Origin: Candidatus Aenigmatarchaeota archaeon
GTDB taxonomy: Archaea > Aenigmatarchaeota > Aenigmatarchaeia > PWEA01 > JAGHBM01
Direction: 5' to 3'
Length of the DNA: 14,528 nt
Assembly (NCBI GenBank): GCA_021160955.1
Contig: JAGHBM010000017.1
Span: 1-14,528, forward strand
Within the stretch, counting starts at the first letter, position 1. Each line of letters starts with the position of its first letter. The position numbers and the translations under genes are program-made. The notes under the pieces are model-generated. The model worked only from the letters and a program-made list of their open reading frames with translations. It did no database searches and was not told where the DNA came from. This document shows positions 7,201 to 14,524 of this stretch, piece by piece.

Positions 7201-7224
7201 ATTATTTAAATCTTTTTTATATAA
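7201..7224. promoter_or_regulatory. Compact divergent promoter region for tatD and the cupin gene
   Basis: Only 42 bases separate the two start codons. The interval holds TTATTTAAAT (plus-strand box, about 25 bases before 7232) and TATATAAAAAAG read on the minus strand (7224-7213, about 23 bases before the tatD ATG). The two boxes abut, so TBP binding for one promoter should affect the other. Inferred from sequence. Confidence 0.5.
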
Positions 7225-7239
7225 CTATTTTGTGATTTT

Positions 7240-7617
7240 ATGGAATTGGAAATAATAAAACATAAACCTGACTATAGTGACGAAAGAGGATACATACACA
7301 ACACATTTAAAGGTGAGGACGCCAAACAGGTGACGGTTCTGTTCCGTAAAGCTGGGACCATAAGTGGTAACCATTACCATAAAGGAGAGGACCCATCAAA
7401 GAACCCCGAGAAATTCCTGATAATCAAAGGTAAGATGAAATTCAGAGCAGAGAGCCTGGAAGGGGAGTTATTGAGAGAAGAGATCGTCGACGATCTCACG
7501 GAAATAAGAATTCCTCCATTTGTCAAGCATACGTTTGAGGCATTAGAAGATACCTGGTTCATAGAGTACAGAAAAACACCGTTCGACAAAAACAATCCAG
7601 ATACTTACAGAGACTGA
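7240..7617 (+). CDS. Cupin-fold protein, sugar epimerase/isomerase-like
   Basis: This 125-residue protein fits a single cupin domain. The first motif gives His45 and His47 (GNHYHK) and Glu57, with Gly64 closing it; the second motif supplies His97 (PPFVKHTF), together a normal metal site. A DERG (14-17) at the start of the barrel is shared with RmlC/FdtA-type nucleotide-sugar epimerases and isomerases, so a sugar-related role is possible. No other sugar genes lie nearby, so I leave the substrate open. ATG 7240 has at best a weak GTGA four bases upstream. The last 13 bases overlap the end of the aMBF1 gene on the opposite strand. Confidence 0.8.
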   Translation: MELEIIKHKPDYSDERGYIHNTFKGEDAKQVTVLFRKAGTISGNHYHKGEDPSKNPEKFLIIKGKMKFRAESLEGELLREEIVDDLTEIRIPPFVKHTFEALEDTWFIEYRKTPFDKNNPDTYRD

Positions 7618-8057
7618 TCATTTTTTATTTCAACTACATCTCCGATAGTGAGTGAATACTCCTCTGACTTTCTTAACTTCTGATCTTTGAATTTTTGTAC
7701 AGACTCGACAATTATCTTAACTCCAAAAAATTTTTCGATCTTCCTGGCCAATTCCAGTGTGGGTTGCAGATCACCGCGCTCTATCTTCGAAAGAACATTT
7801 CTCTTCTCTCTTATTTCATGGGCAACATCATCTATGCTCAGTCCACGGCTTTCCCTGGCATCTTTTATTATCTTTGGATATTCTGGGTCTATGAAAACGT
7901 CAAGCTCTTCTATGTCTTTTATTTTTTTCTTCGGTTTCTTCAAAGAAATTGAAACGGTCTCCCCCAACTTCGCACACTCATCACAAACATCAAGAATTAT
8001 ACCGTCAATTTTAACTTTTTTGGTAGCAGGTGCACCGCAGATTTCACAATCCGTCAT
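7605..8057 (-). CDS. Archaeal multiprotein bridging factor aMBF1-like transcription factor
   Basis: This 150-residue protein combines an N-terminal zinc ribbon (Cys4, Cys7, Cys25, Cys28) with a Lys-rich linker and an XRE-type helix-turn-helix (about 60-115, core ARESRGLSIDDVAHEIREKR). It ends in a short beta-rich tail. That architecture is the archaeal MBF1 type (TIGR00270), related to the eukaryotic coactivator bridging TBP and regulators; in archaea it has been linked to ribosomes. ATG at 8057 lies six bases after the UPF0173 stop, with GTGAG just before it, so the two form an operon. Its 3' end overlaps the convergent cupin gene by 13 bases. Confidence 0.92.
   Translation of the reverse strand: MTDCEICGAPATKKVKIDGIILDVCDECAKLGETVSISLKKPKKKIKDIEELDVFIDPEYPKIIKDARESRGLSIDDVAHEIREKRNVLSKIERGDLQPTLELARKIEKFFGVKIIVESVQKFKDQKLRKSEEYSLTIGDVVEIKNDQSL
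7621..7630 (+). terminator. Oligo-T terminator of the cupin gene, inside the 3' end of the aMBF1 gene
   Basis: T6-A-T3 begins four bases after the cupin stop codon. It lies within aMBF1 coding sequence, where it reads as Lys/Asn/Ile codons on the other strand. Function inferred from composition and position. Confidence 0.5.
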
Positions 8058-8063
8058 ACAAAC

Positions 8064-8702
8064 TCACAGGTCTTTTTCCTCCCCAATTTCAAATATCTCT
8101 GTCCTCACGGGAGACTTTTCCTTAAAATCGTCCGGAGTTCCAGTTAGAACTGGAAATGTTCCATAATGCATGGGTACAGCAATTTTTGGTCTTATGAGAT
8201 TAACCGCCTTGACGGCGTCATCCACTCCCATCGTGTACCTATCACCTATGGGCAACAGAGCTATGTCTATTCCCTCATCACCAATCAACTTCATGTCACC
8301 AAACAGTCCAGTGTCTCCGGCATGGTATATTGTCTTGTTGAATTTCTTGTTGAAAAGAATGAAACCAGCGGGATGTCCTTTATCGGATGAGTGTTTTGCC
8401 TCAACCATCTTGATTTTCCAATCGCCAATCTCTATGCTACCACCAATGTTCATACCTTCAGCTTTCAATCCCTTCGACTGGGCAAGAACGGCAACTTCAT
8501 GAATTGCAACTATGACGGCATCATTCGCCCTCGCAATTTCAAACGCATCGCCCAAATGATCGGAATGGTCGTGAGTCACACATATTATTTTGCATTTGAT
8601 TTCCTCAGGTCTCACGGTAGCTTTGGGATTACCACTTATGAAGGGATCTATCAACAAATCTTCTATTAAAAAACACGAGTGACCGAGATACTTCACTTTC
8701 AT
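8064..8702 (-). CDS. UPF0173 metal-dependent hydrolase (metallo-beta-lactamase fold)
   Basis: This 212-residue protein of the UPF0173 (YtkL/UlaG-related) group has a complete metallo-beta-lactamase signature: His44, His46, Asp48 and His49 in THDHSDH, then His104 (AKHSSD), Asp130 (HAGDTG) and a C-terminal MHYGTFP histidine. The N-terminal MKVKYLGHSCFL is the family's usual start, so I use ATG 8702-8700. An in-frame ATG at 8729 falls inside the predicted TATA box. There is no Shine-Dalgarno and the box is centred 29 bases upstream, so the mRNA is probably leaderless or nearly so. The physiological substrate of the family is not known. The gene leads an operon with aMBF1. Confidence 0.93.
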   Translation of the reverse strand: MKVKYLGHSCFLIEDLLIDPFISGNPKATVRPEEIKCKIICVTHDHSDHLGDAFEIARANDAVIVAIHEVAVLAQSKGLKAEGMNIGGSIEIGDWKIKMVEAKHSSDKGHPAGFILFNKKFNKTIYHAGDTGLFGDMKLIGDEGIDIALLPIGDRYTMGVDDAVKAVNLIRPKIAVPMHYGTFPVLTGTPDDFKEKSPVRTEIFEIGEEKDL

Positions 8703-8726
8703 ATTATATTTTGATGTGCCAACACA

Positions 8727-8735
8727 CATAAATTT
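8727..8735 (-). promoter_or_regulatory. TATA box of the UPF0173-aMBF1 operon
   Basis: AAATTTATG on the minus strand, preceded by purine-rich GAAAG resembling a BRE, is centred about 29 bases before the ATG at 8702. No ribosome site is visible between the box and the ATG. Confidence 0.5.
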
Positions 8736-8790
8736 CTTTCGTTGATGTCATGAGAAACTCTATACTACAAATAAATAATTTGATTCCAAA

Positions 8791-8819
8791 GTTTTAAATA
8801 GAATCTTGAAAAAATTCTA
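8791..8819 (+). promoter_or_regulatory. ileS promoter with adjoining inverted repeat
   Basis: The TATA box TTTTAAATA (8792-8800) predicts transcription from about 8821. Overlapping its end is a perfect inverted repeat, TAGAAT-N9-ATTCTA (8799-8819), between the box and the start site. The arms are A/T-rich, so chance occurrence is plausible. Regulation of the synthetase-HD-DHH operon through it is an inference. Confidence 0.4.
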
Positions 8820-8846
8820 AAAGAAGTTACAAAATTCGTGATCGAG

Positions 8847-11800
8847 ATGTACGACCCGCAGAAAATCGAAGAAGAAATTACAGAGAAATGGAAAGAAAGA
8901 AACATACCTCAAAAAAGCAGAGAAAAGGTAGGAAAGAAAAAATTCTACTTGATAGACGGACCGCCATATGCAACCGGACACATTCATCTCGGACAGGCGC
9001 TCAACAAGATATTGAAAGACTTCTACGTGAGATTCAAGAGGATGAATAGTCATACGGTTAGATATCAACCTGGTTACGATACGCACGGGCTTCCCATAGA
9101 GAACAAAGTAGAGAAAAAACTTGACCTGAAAAGTAAGAGAAAAATAGAAGAATTTGGAATAGAGAAATTCAACGAAGAATGTAAAAAATTCGCAACAGAG
9201 TTTGTCTCAGCAATGAGTAAAGAGTTTGAAAACCTTGGAGTGTGGATGGACTGGGAAAATCCGTATCTGACCTTAAAGAACGATTATATAGCAAATTCTT
9301 GGTACAGTTTCAAAAGAGCATTCGAAAAAGGATTGGTTTTCAAAGATGTGTACCCACTTCATGTTTGTCCACACTGTGAAACTCCTGTGTCGTACTACGA
9401 GATAGAATACCATGACGTTACAGATCTTTCGATATACGTCAAATTCCCTGTGAAAGGAAAAGACAACGAATATTTGGTTATATGGACAACAACCCCATGG
9501 ACCATACCTGCCAACACAGGCATAATGGTTCATCCTGATTATGAATACAGCAGGGTGAAGACAGATAAAGGCGTGTTGATAATCGCAACAGAACTCGTGG
9601 ACAAGGTAATGAAGAAAATAGGTGTCAAAGAATATGAAATTATTGAAACATTTAAAGGGTCCGAACTTGAAGGACTGGAATACCTTCATCCCTTTGAAGA
9701 CTTTGTTCCCGTGCATAAGAACATAAAACATAGGGTCGTGACTTCACCAAGATATGTTACACTGGAAAGTGGAACAGGATTGGTTCACACGGCTCCCGGT
9801 CATGGAAAGGAAGACTATGAAGTTGGAAAAGAGAAAGGATTGGAACGTCTGTGTCCCGTGAAGTTCGATGGTACGTTCACCGAAGAAGTCAAAGGATATG
9901 AAGGAATGTACGTGAAGGATGCAAATCCGCTGCTCATAGATGAGCTAGAGAAAAGAGGAATGCTCCTTGGAAAGGAAAACATAACTCATAGTTATCCGTT
10001 CTGCTGGAGATGCAAAACACCCTTGATCCAACTTACCGCACCTCAATGGTTCATAAAGGTTACCAAAATAAGAGACAAACTCATCGAAGAAAATGAAAAG
10101 GTTAATTGGCACCCAGAATGGGCAAAATCAAGATTCAAAGACTGGCTACTGAACCTGGAAGATTGGCCCATAACGAGAAAGAGATATTGGGGAATTCCAG
10201 TACCGCTCTGGATTTGCGACAAATGCGGAAAAATGAAAGTCATCGGTTCTAAGGAGGAACTCGGTAAAGAGTTAAAGGATCTTCATAGGCCCTACATAGA
10301 TGAGATTACCTTTGACTGTGAGTGCGGAGGAAAAATGAAAAGAATACCAGATGTTTTTGATGTATGGTACGACTCTGGTGTCTGTTCATGGGTCTCACTC
10401 GGATATCCGGAAAAAAAGGAGTTGTTTGAAAAACTATGGCCTCCCGACCTGAACATAGAAGGATCTGATCAGTTCCGTGGTTGGTGGAACAGCCAAATGA
10501 TATTGAGTGTGATAACATTCGACAAGAAACCGTTTGAAAACATCATAACCCATGGTCTGATTCTTGATGTGAAAGGAATAAAGATGTCAAAGAGTCTTGG
10601 AAACGTAATAACTCCTAAGGAGGTCATTGAAAAGTACGGAAGGGATGCACTTAGGATGTATTTCTTATCATCTGAGCCAGGAGACAATTTTCATTTCAAC
10701 ATGGAAGACGTGAAAGAAATATACAAGGATCTCAACATACTTTGGAATGTATATAACTTCTACAAGAATTATTGTAAAAAGGTTGATGAAGAACCTCCCC
10801 TTGAAACAGAGGACAGATGGATACTCAGTAGGATCAATACGATCATCAAGGAAGTCACGGAATACAATGACAGATACCAGGGATACAAGAGCACTCAGAT
10901 CATAAGAAATTTCTTCGTTAATGACTTGTCCAGAACATACATAAAACTCATAAGGGATAGGACATGGCCAACTTACGAGGGAGAAGACAAAAAAGCAGCA
11001 TTTTATGCACTCGGTAAAGTTATGGAAAGCTTAACAAAGTTGCTCGCTCCAATATGTCCATACATTTCTGATACTATATACCAAGGTCTTGATCTTGGCG
11101 AGAGTGTTCATCTCGACGACTGGCCAAAACCAAATGAAAAAATGATAGATCATGAGTTGGAATCAAAATTCAGGATAATAGAAAAAATTGTCGAAGCATC
11201 AAACTCGATGAGACAGAAAGAGAATGTCGGATTGAGATATCCTATAAAGAGAATGATGATTTCAGGTCCGGAGGAAGTAAAAGAAGCGGTGAACGACCTG
11301 AAAGAAGTATTGAAGAAAATGGCAAATGTAAAGAAAATTGAATTCACGGATATGTCAATCGAATATGAAATAAAACTTAACTACGCCGTTGCCGGACCAA
11401 AATACGGGAAAGATGTGAGAAATATTGAAGAAGAATTAAAGATAAGATCTCCAGTTGAAATAGTAAACGAGCTAAACGAGAAGGGTGGTATCAAGATCGG
11501 TAATAGGAATATGGTAAGGGAAGACTTTGTAATAAAGGTAAAAACCGATGAAGGAATTGGATTCACCGTGGACAGAGTTAGCGGCGTGGTTAACCTCGAT
11601 TTTGAGGAAACAGAAGATATATTTGAAGAAAGGCTCATTAGAGAAGTCATAAGAGGGATCCAGCAGGCGAGAAAGGAAAACGAGCTAAAAGTCGATCAAA
11701 AGATAGGAATAGAAGTTGAAACCGATGACGAGACCAGAAAGATCATAAACAAATATGCCGAAGTTCTCGAAAAAGAGGCTGGAATAAAAGAAATTACATT

Positions 11801-11873
11801 CACAGAGTTGGAAAGTGGTAGAATATCCAAATACAAAAACAAAACCATAAAGTTCAAATTGGAAGTGTCATGA
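8847..11873 (+). CDS. ileS: Isoleucyl-tRNA synthetase (IleRS)
   Basis: This class I synthetase of 1008 residues charges tRNA-Ile. The HIGH-type motif is HLGQ (47-50, in GHIHLGQALNKILKD) and KMSKS is intact (579-583, followed by LGNVITP). The CP1 editing domain shows WTTTPWTIPANTG and GTGLVHTAPGHGKEDYE. Zinc-type cysteines occur at CWRC and in a CDKCG...CECGG pair. The C-terminal anticodon-binding and extension domains are of archaeal/eukaryotic type. I choose ATG 8847: GTGATC (8838-8843), which complements the 3' end of 16S rRNA, sits just before it, whereas the GTG within that site would give a start only three codons earlier. The stop overlaps the next start by four bases, leading an operon. 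Confidence 0.96.
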   Translation: MYDPQKIEEEITEKWKERNIPQKSREKVGKKKFYLIDGPPYATGHIHLGQALNKILKDFYVRFKRMNSHTVRYQPGYDTHGLPIENKVEKKLDLKSKRKIEEFGIEKFNEECKKFATEFVSAMSKEFENLGVWMDWENPYLTLKNDYIANSWYSFKRAFEKGLVFKDVYPLHVCPHCETPVSYYEIEYHDVTDLSIYVKFPVKGKDNEYLVIWTTTPWTIPANTGIMVHPDYEYSRVKTDKGVLIIATELVDKVMKKIGVKEYEIIETFKGSELEGLEYLHPFEDFVPVHKNIKHRVVTSPRYVTLESGTGLVHTAPGHGKEDYEVGKEKGLERLCPVKFDGTFTEEVKGYEGMYVKDANPLLIDELEKRGMLLGKENITHSYPFCWRCKTPLIQLTAPQWFIKVTKIRDKLIEENEKVNWHPEWAKSRFKDWLLNLEDWPITRKRYWGIPVPLWICDKCGKMKVIGSKEELGKELKDLHRPYIDEITFDCECGGKMKRIPDVFDVWYDSGVCSWVSLGYPEKKELFEKLWPPDLNIEGSDQFRGWWNSQMILSVITFDKKPFENIITHGLILDVKGIKMSKSLGNVITPKEVIEKYGRDALRMYFLSSEPGDNFHFNMEDVKEIYKDLNILWNVYNFYKNYCKKVDEEPPLETEDRWILSRINTIIKEVTEYNDRYQGYKSTQIIRNFFVNDLSRTYIKLIRDRTWPTYEGEDKKAAFYALGKVMESLTKLLAPICPYISDTIYQGLDLGESVHLDDWPKPNEKMIDHELESKFRIIEKIVEASNSMRQKENVGLRYPIKRMMISGPEEVKEAVNDLKEVLKKMANVKKIEFTDMSIEYEIKLNYAVAGPKYGKDVRNIEEELKIRSPVEIVNELNEKGGIKIGNRNMVREDFVIKVKTDEGIGFTVDRVSGVVNLDFEETEDIFEERLIREVIRGIQQARKENELKVDQKIGIEVETDDETRKIINKYAEVLEKEAGIKEITFTELESGRISKYKNKTIKFKLEVS

Positions 11874-12451
11874 TGACAGATAAAAACTCAAAACTCGAAC
11901 ATTTGATAAAACTTGTGGAAAAAATAAAAGATAAAGAACTTAGAGAAAAAACTATAGATCTCATAAAGGATCCAAAGCTTTCAAGTGGTTGGGATTACAA
12001 GGCTTCTGAATTCGATGAAATTCCTGCTTGGATAGGAGACCACCATGGATATAGGGGAGGACTTCTCGAACATACAATATCTGTGACTGAGATGTGCATA
12101 ATGCTTGCAGAGCACTTTAAGAAAATGTACGGTAGAGAGATAAACATCGACTACCTCATAGCTGCCGCAGCTCTTCACGACATAGCAAAGGTTTTCGAAA
12201 TAAGAAAAGAAGGTGACAAATTTGCATTCAACAACTTCATAATAGACCACGTCAGAGTCGGCGCTTCCGAGCTTTATGCAAGGGGATTTCCAGAAGAAGT
12301 GGTACACATAGTAGGATCTCACGGTGGGGGAGATACACCGAGAACTTTGGAAGCGATAATACTCAACGTTGCAGACAGCCTTGATGCAAGTGTTGAAAAT
12401 TTTGGAAAGGATAGAACGCTACTCTACCTGTTGGGAGAAAGTTTACAATGA
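11870..12451 (+). CDS. HD-domain phosphohydrolase
   Basis: This 193-residue single-domain HD protein has full metal-site candidates: His68 (GGLLEHTISV), His103-Asp104 (LHDIAK), His127, His151 and Asp169. The GGLLEHT pattern resembles YhaM-type 3'-5' exoribonucleases, without their OB domain; archaeal HD proteins also include the methanopterin-pathway phosphodiesterase MptB, and I cannot tell which is closer. Nuclease or cyclic-phosphate phosphodiesterase activity is likely. The first ATG (11870) overlaps the ileS stop as ATGA and a second ATG follows directly, so either may start. The stop in turn overlaps the DHH gene by four bases, so the three proteins are translationally coupled. Confidence 0.88.
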   Translation: MMTDKNSKLEHLIKLVEKIKDKELREKTIDLIKDPKLSSGWDYKASEFDEIPAWIGDHHGYRGGLLEHTISVTEMCIMLAEHFKKMYGREINIDYLIAAAALHDIAKVFEIRKEGDKFAFNNFIIDHVRVGASELYARGFPEEVVHIVGSHGGGDTPRTLEAIILNVADSLDASVENFGKDRTLLYLLGESLQ

Positions 12452-13488
12452 AACTGATAATAAATGAGTTTGACAGGGTTAAGAAATTTCTTTCTGATCT
12501 TGATGAGTACTCTTTGGTATATCATAAAGACTCAGATGGTGTGTGCTCCGCGGTACTATTATCAAAATTCTTGGGAACTCCGAAAGTGGTTTCTCCCAAC
12601 GACCTTCCCGGCATAGGGATAACAGATATGTTGGTTAACTCCATCAACTCAACGAAGAAAATAATATTCACAGATCTCCCAGTAGACCAAACAAGTTATG
12701 ACAAAATCAAAAGAGAGACATTGATAATAGATCATCACATACCAAAGACAAATCTAAACAAAGTTTCCAATAAATTCATACACGTAAATCCAAGGTTCAG
12801 CGACCCGAATGCGTATTACCCGGCATCATACATAGTGTACAAAATATCGGAACCCCTCGGAATGGACGTGAAAAAATGCTCTTGGATCTCGGCAGTCGGT
12901 GTTATTGGTGACCACGGAGAAAAAACATGCAAAGACGTGATAGAGGACGCGATCCGAGACCATGGAATCGATAGGAACGACTTGAATTTCTTATCCAACA
13001 TCATAGAGTCGTCAAAGGGGGTGAAAGGGATGTCAGGAATATCCGAAGCTTATCAGATCTTCCTGAATGCAGAAAGTCCAAAGGATGTGTTGGAAAGCAA
13101 ACTGATTGGATATTATCACAAGTACCAAAAGGAAATCAATCAACTCATCTCAGATTTCAGATACCACTCAGAGTTCTTCCCGGAGACCGATTCATATCTT
13201 TATGAGATCAAGAGTAGGTACAACATAACTTCCGTTTTATCCACAAAGATATCGGAAGAGATGCCCGATTCAGCGGTTTTCGTCTACAAGGTGAGAGACT
13301 ACCTGTTTATAAGCGCGAGATGTCAAACTGGCAGGATAAACGTTGGAAAATTGATGGAAAAATTATCAGAAGGTATAGGCAGTGGAGGTGGACACCCTCA
13401 AGCCGCTGCGGCAACGATCCCGAAAAAGCACATAGAAGAATTTATGGAAAGGTTGAGAAAGTATTTGGAAGGAATTCAGAGCGTTTGA
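12448..13488 (+). CDS. DHH/DHHA1-family phosphoesterase (RecJ/NrnA-like)
   Basis: This 346-residue phosphoesterase has the DHH motifs in order: motif I as HKDSDG (His26, Asp28, Asp30), motif II with Asp76 (FTDLP), motif III as DHH (95-97) and motif IV with Asp155 (GVIGDHGE). The C-terminal DHHA1 domain closes with GGGHPQAAAATI (313-324), the substrate-gripping loop. Family members degrade single-stranded DNA, short oligonucleotides (nanoRNA) or cyclic dinucleotides; the two-domain size fits a RecJ-like core or NrnA-like enzyme. The ATG overlaps the HD gene stop in ATGA. Its pairing with the HD enzyme suggests the two act on related phosphodiester substrates (inference). Confidence 0.9.
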   Translation: MKLIINEFDRVKKFLSDLDEYSLVYHKDSDGVCSAVLLSKFLGTPKVVSPNDLPGIGITDMLVNSINSTKKIIFTDLPVDQTSYDKIKRETLIIDHHIPKTNLNKVSNKFIHVNPRFSDPNAYYPASYIVYKISEPLGMDVKKCSWISAVGVIGDHGEKTCKDVIEDAIRDHGIDRNDLNFLSNIIESSKGVKGMSGISEAYQIFLNAESPKDVLESKLIGYYHKYQKEINQLISDFRYHSEFFPETDSYLYEIKSRYNITSVLSTKISEEMPDSAVFVYKVRDYLFISARCQTGRINVGKLMEKLSEGIGSGGGHPQAAAATIPKKHIEEFMERLRKYLEGIQSV

Positions 13489-13499
13489 GTCTTTAGTAA

Positions 13500-13594
13500 A
13501 CAGGATATTAAAAATCTTGAAAAGAAAAATAAATTGAAAACAAAATTATAAAATTGAATATCAAACGAAAACATTGCAAACTCTAAATCGCCAA
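13500..13594 (-). terminator. T-rich region ending the eS17-fibrillarin operon
   Basis: On the minus strand, after the fibrillarin stop, repeated T-runs occur, including ATTTTG, GTTTTC, ATTTTTC, TTTTC and ATTTTTAA. On the plus strand the same interval is A-rich, with no clear oligo-T signal for the DHH gene. I see no open reading frame or RNA gene in this 106-base convergent gap. Confidence 0.45.
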
Positions 13595-14251
13595 CTAAAA
13601 TTTTCCCAAAATAAACGCATGATCTTTTTCATAAGGATCGAGTTTAACCCAATCGATGATGTCTATTCCAGCATCCTTAAGCTTCTTAATTTCTTCTTTG
13701 TAAATTTCAGATGGGCTCTTGGATATATCGACACTTCTGGATTTCACAACTAACATCACATATCCGCCCGGATTTAGAAATTTTTTGGCATTCCTGATGA
13801 GAACTTCGGTGGCATCCGGTTGTGCAATATCACAATAAACAAGATCCACATTTTCAACCGTGTCTTTGTAGTCATTTATCTTCCTTGCATCTCCGAGGAT
13901 TGGCACCAGATTCGGTCTCCGGGAAGCTACCTTTAGGAACTCTCTCATCATTCTCTCAGAAAATTCAACACAAAAGATTATTCCATCTTCACCAACAATG
14001 TCACTTATATGTGAAACCGTTGTTCCCGTGGCAGAGCCAAGATAAAGAACTTTCATACCTTTTCTAAGCGGAACTTCTCTTATTCCATTCTTTATTGCTG
14101 CGGCAAGCTTTGATCTGAACGGAATCCACTCTCTATACTCCTTACCACCGAGCCTAAATAATTTTTCACCATAAACCCGTTGACCCGATCTTAGATTTAA
14201 CGTGTACAACTTGTCATCTTTCTGATATATTCCTGGGAAAATTTCTTTCAT
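13595..14251 (-). CDS. flpA: Fibrillarin-like rRNA/tRNA 2'-O-methyltransferase
   Basis: This is the catalytic subunit of C/D-box RNPs, which uses S-adenosylmethionine to methylate ribose 2'-OH groups in rRNA and tRNA, guided by small RNAs and held by L7Ae and Nop5. The 218 residues are a normal archaeal length. EYREWIPFRSKLAAAI (38-53) is a fibrillarin hallmark. The SAM-binding loop is LGSATGTT (71-78), the ribose-binding acidic residue is Glu96 (CVEFS), then Asp121 (GDAR) and Asp141 (CDIAQP). The gene lies 11 bases after eS17, with a GGCGAT ribosome site in the spacer, so the two are cotranscribed. The Nop5 gene, a frequent neighbour of fibrillarin in archaea, is not in view. Confidence 0.96.
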   Translation of the reverse strand: MKEIFPGIYQKDDKLYTLNLRSGQRVYGEKLFRLGGKEYREWIPFRSKLAAAIKNGIREVPLRKGMKVLYLGSATGTTVSHISDIVGEDGIIFCVEFSERMMREFLKVASRRPNLVPILGDARKINDYKDTVENVDLVYCDIAQPDATEVLIRNAKKFLNPGGYVMLVVKSRSVDISKSPSEIYKEEIKKLKDAGIDIIDWVKLDPYEKDHAFILGKF

Positions 14252-14262
14252 GGGAATCGCCT

Positions 14263-14445
14263 TTATTTCCCATGCTTCTTGATTCTAACTATGTATCCTG
14301 CAACTTTGTTCCTAAGTTTTTTTGACTTTATCATCTCCCTGAGGAATTCCTTGTTCTTCTCAAAACTGGCAGATAACTCCTTTGGGTACTTTTCAACAAG
14401 CTCCTGAGATATGTTCTTGACAAGTCTTGTTCTTATTCTTCCCAT
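14263..14445 (-). CDS. rps17e: 30S ribosomal protein eS17
   Basis: This 60-residue basic protein matches archaeal eS17: N-terminal MGRIRTRLVKNISQELVEKYP, a helix-turn-helix-like core and the typical RNKVAGYIVRIKKHGK end. It binds the small subunit and has no bacterial counterpart. Archaeal versions are about this short, whereas eukaryotic ones carry a C-terminal extension. ATG 14445 follows GGGTGG (14455-14450) with four bases between. It opens the operon with fibrillarin. Confidence 0.95.
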   Translation of the reverse strand: MGRIRTRLVKNISQELVEKYPKELSASFEKNKEFLREMIKSKKLRNKVAGYIVRIKKHGK

Positions 14446-14474
14446 GAAACCACCCTTACAAAAAAGTGATTTTA

Positions 14475-14488
14475 CTTTTATATATTTT
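14475..14488 (-). promoter_or_regulatory. Proximal TATA box of the eS17-fibrillarin operon
   Basis: AAAATATATAAAAG on the minus strand, centred near 14481, is about 36 bases before the ATG. It predicts a start site close to 14456, immediately before the GGGTGG ribosome site. This is a strong TATA box with an A-rich flank. Confidence 0.65.
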
Positions 14489-14510
14489 AATTTATTTAAA
14501 ACAACGGTTC

Positions 14511-14524
14511 CTTTTATATATTTT
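14511..14524. promoter_or_regulatory. Distal copy of the same TATA-like element
   Basis: The identical 14 bases (AAAATATATAAAAG on the minus strand) recur exactly 36 bases upstream of the proximal box. It may be a second promoter for eS17, giving a start near 14492, or a box for a gene beyond the right edge. The core is nearly symmetrical, so the strand is uncertain. Confidence 0.45.

Noticed and set aside
7687..8166. Plus-strand open frame of 159 codons across aMBF1 and UPF0173
   Set aside because: It runs opposite two well supported genes and its Ser/Phe-rich product has no recognisable motif.
8741..8760. TGATGT resembling a C box of a C/D guide RNA between UPF0173 and ileS
   Set aside because: No matching D box (CTGA) or C'/D' pair at suitable distance, and the region is explained by two divergent promoters.
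9273..9731. Minus-strand open frame of 152 codons inside ileS
   Set aside because: Antisense to the IleRS editing domain, Phe/Cys/His-rich, with no ribosome site or family resemblance.
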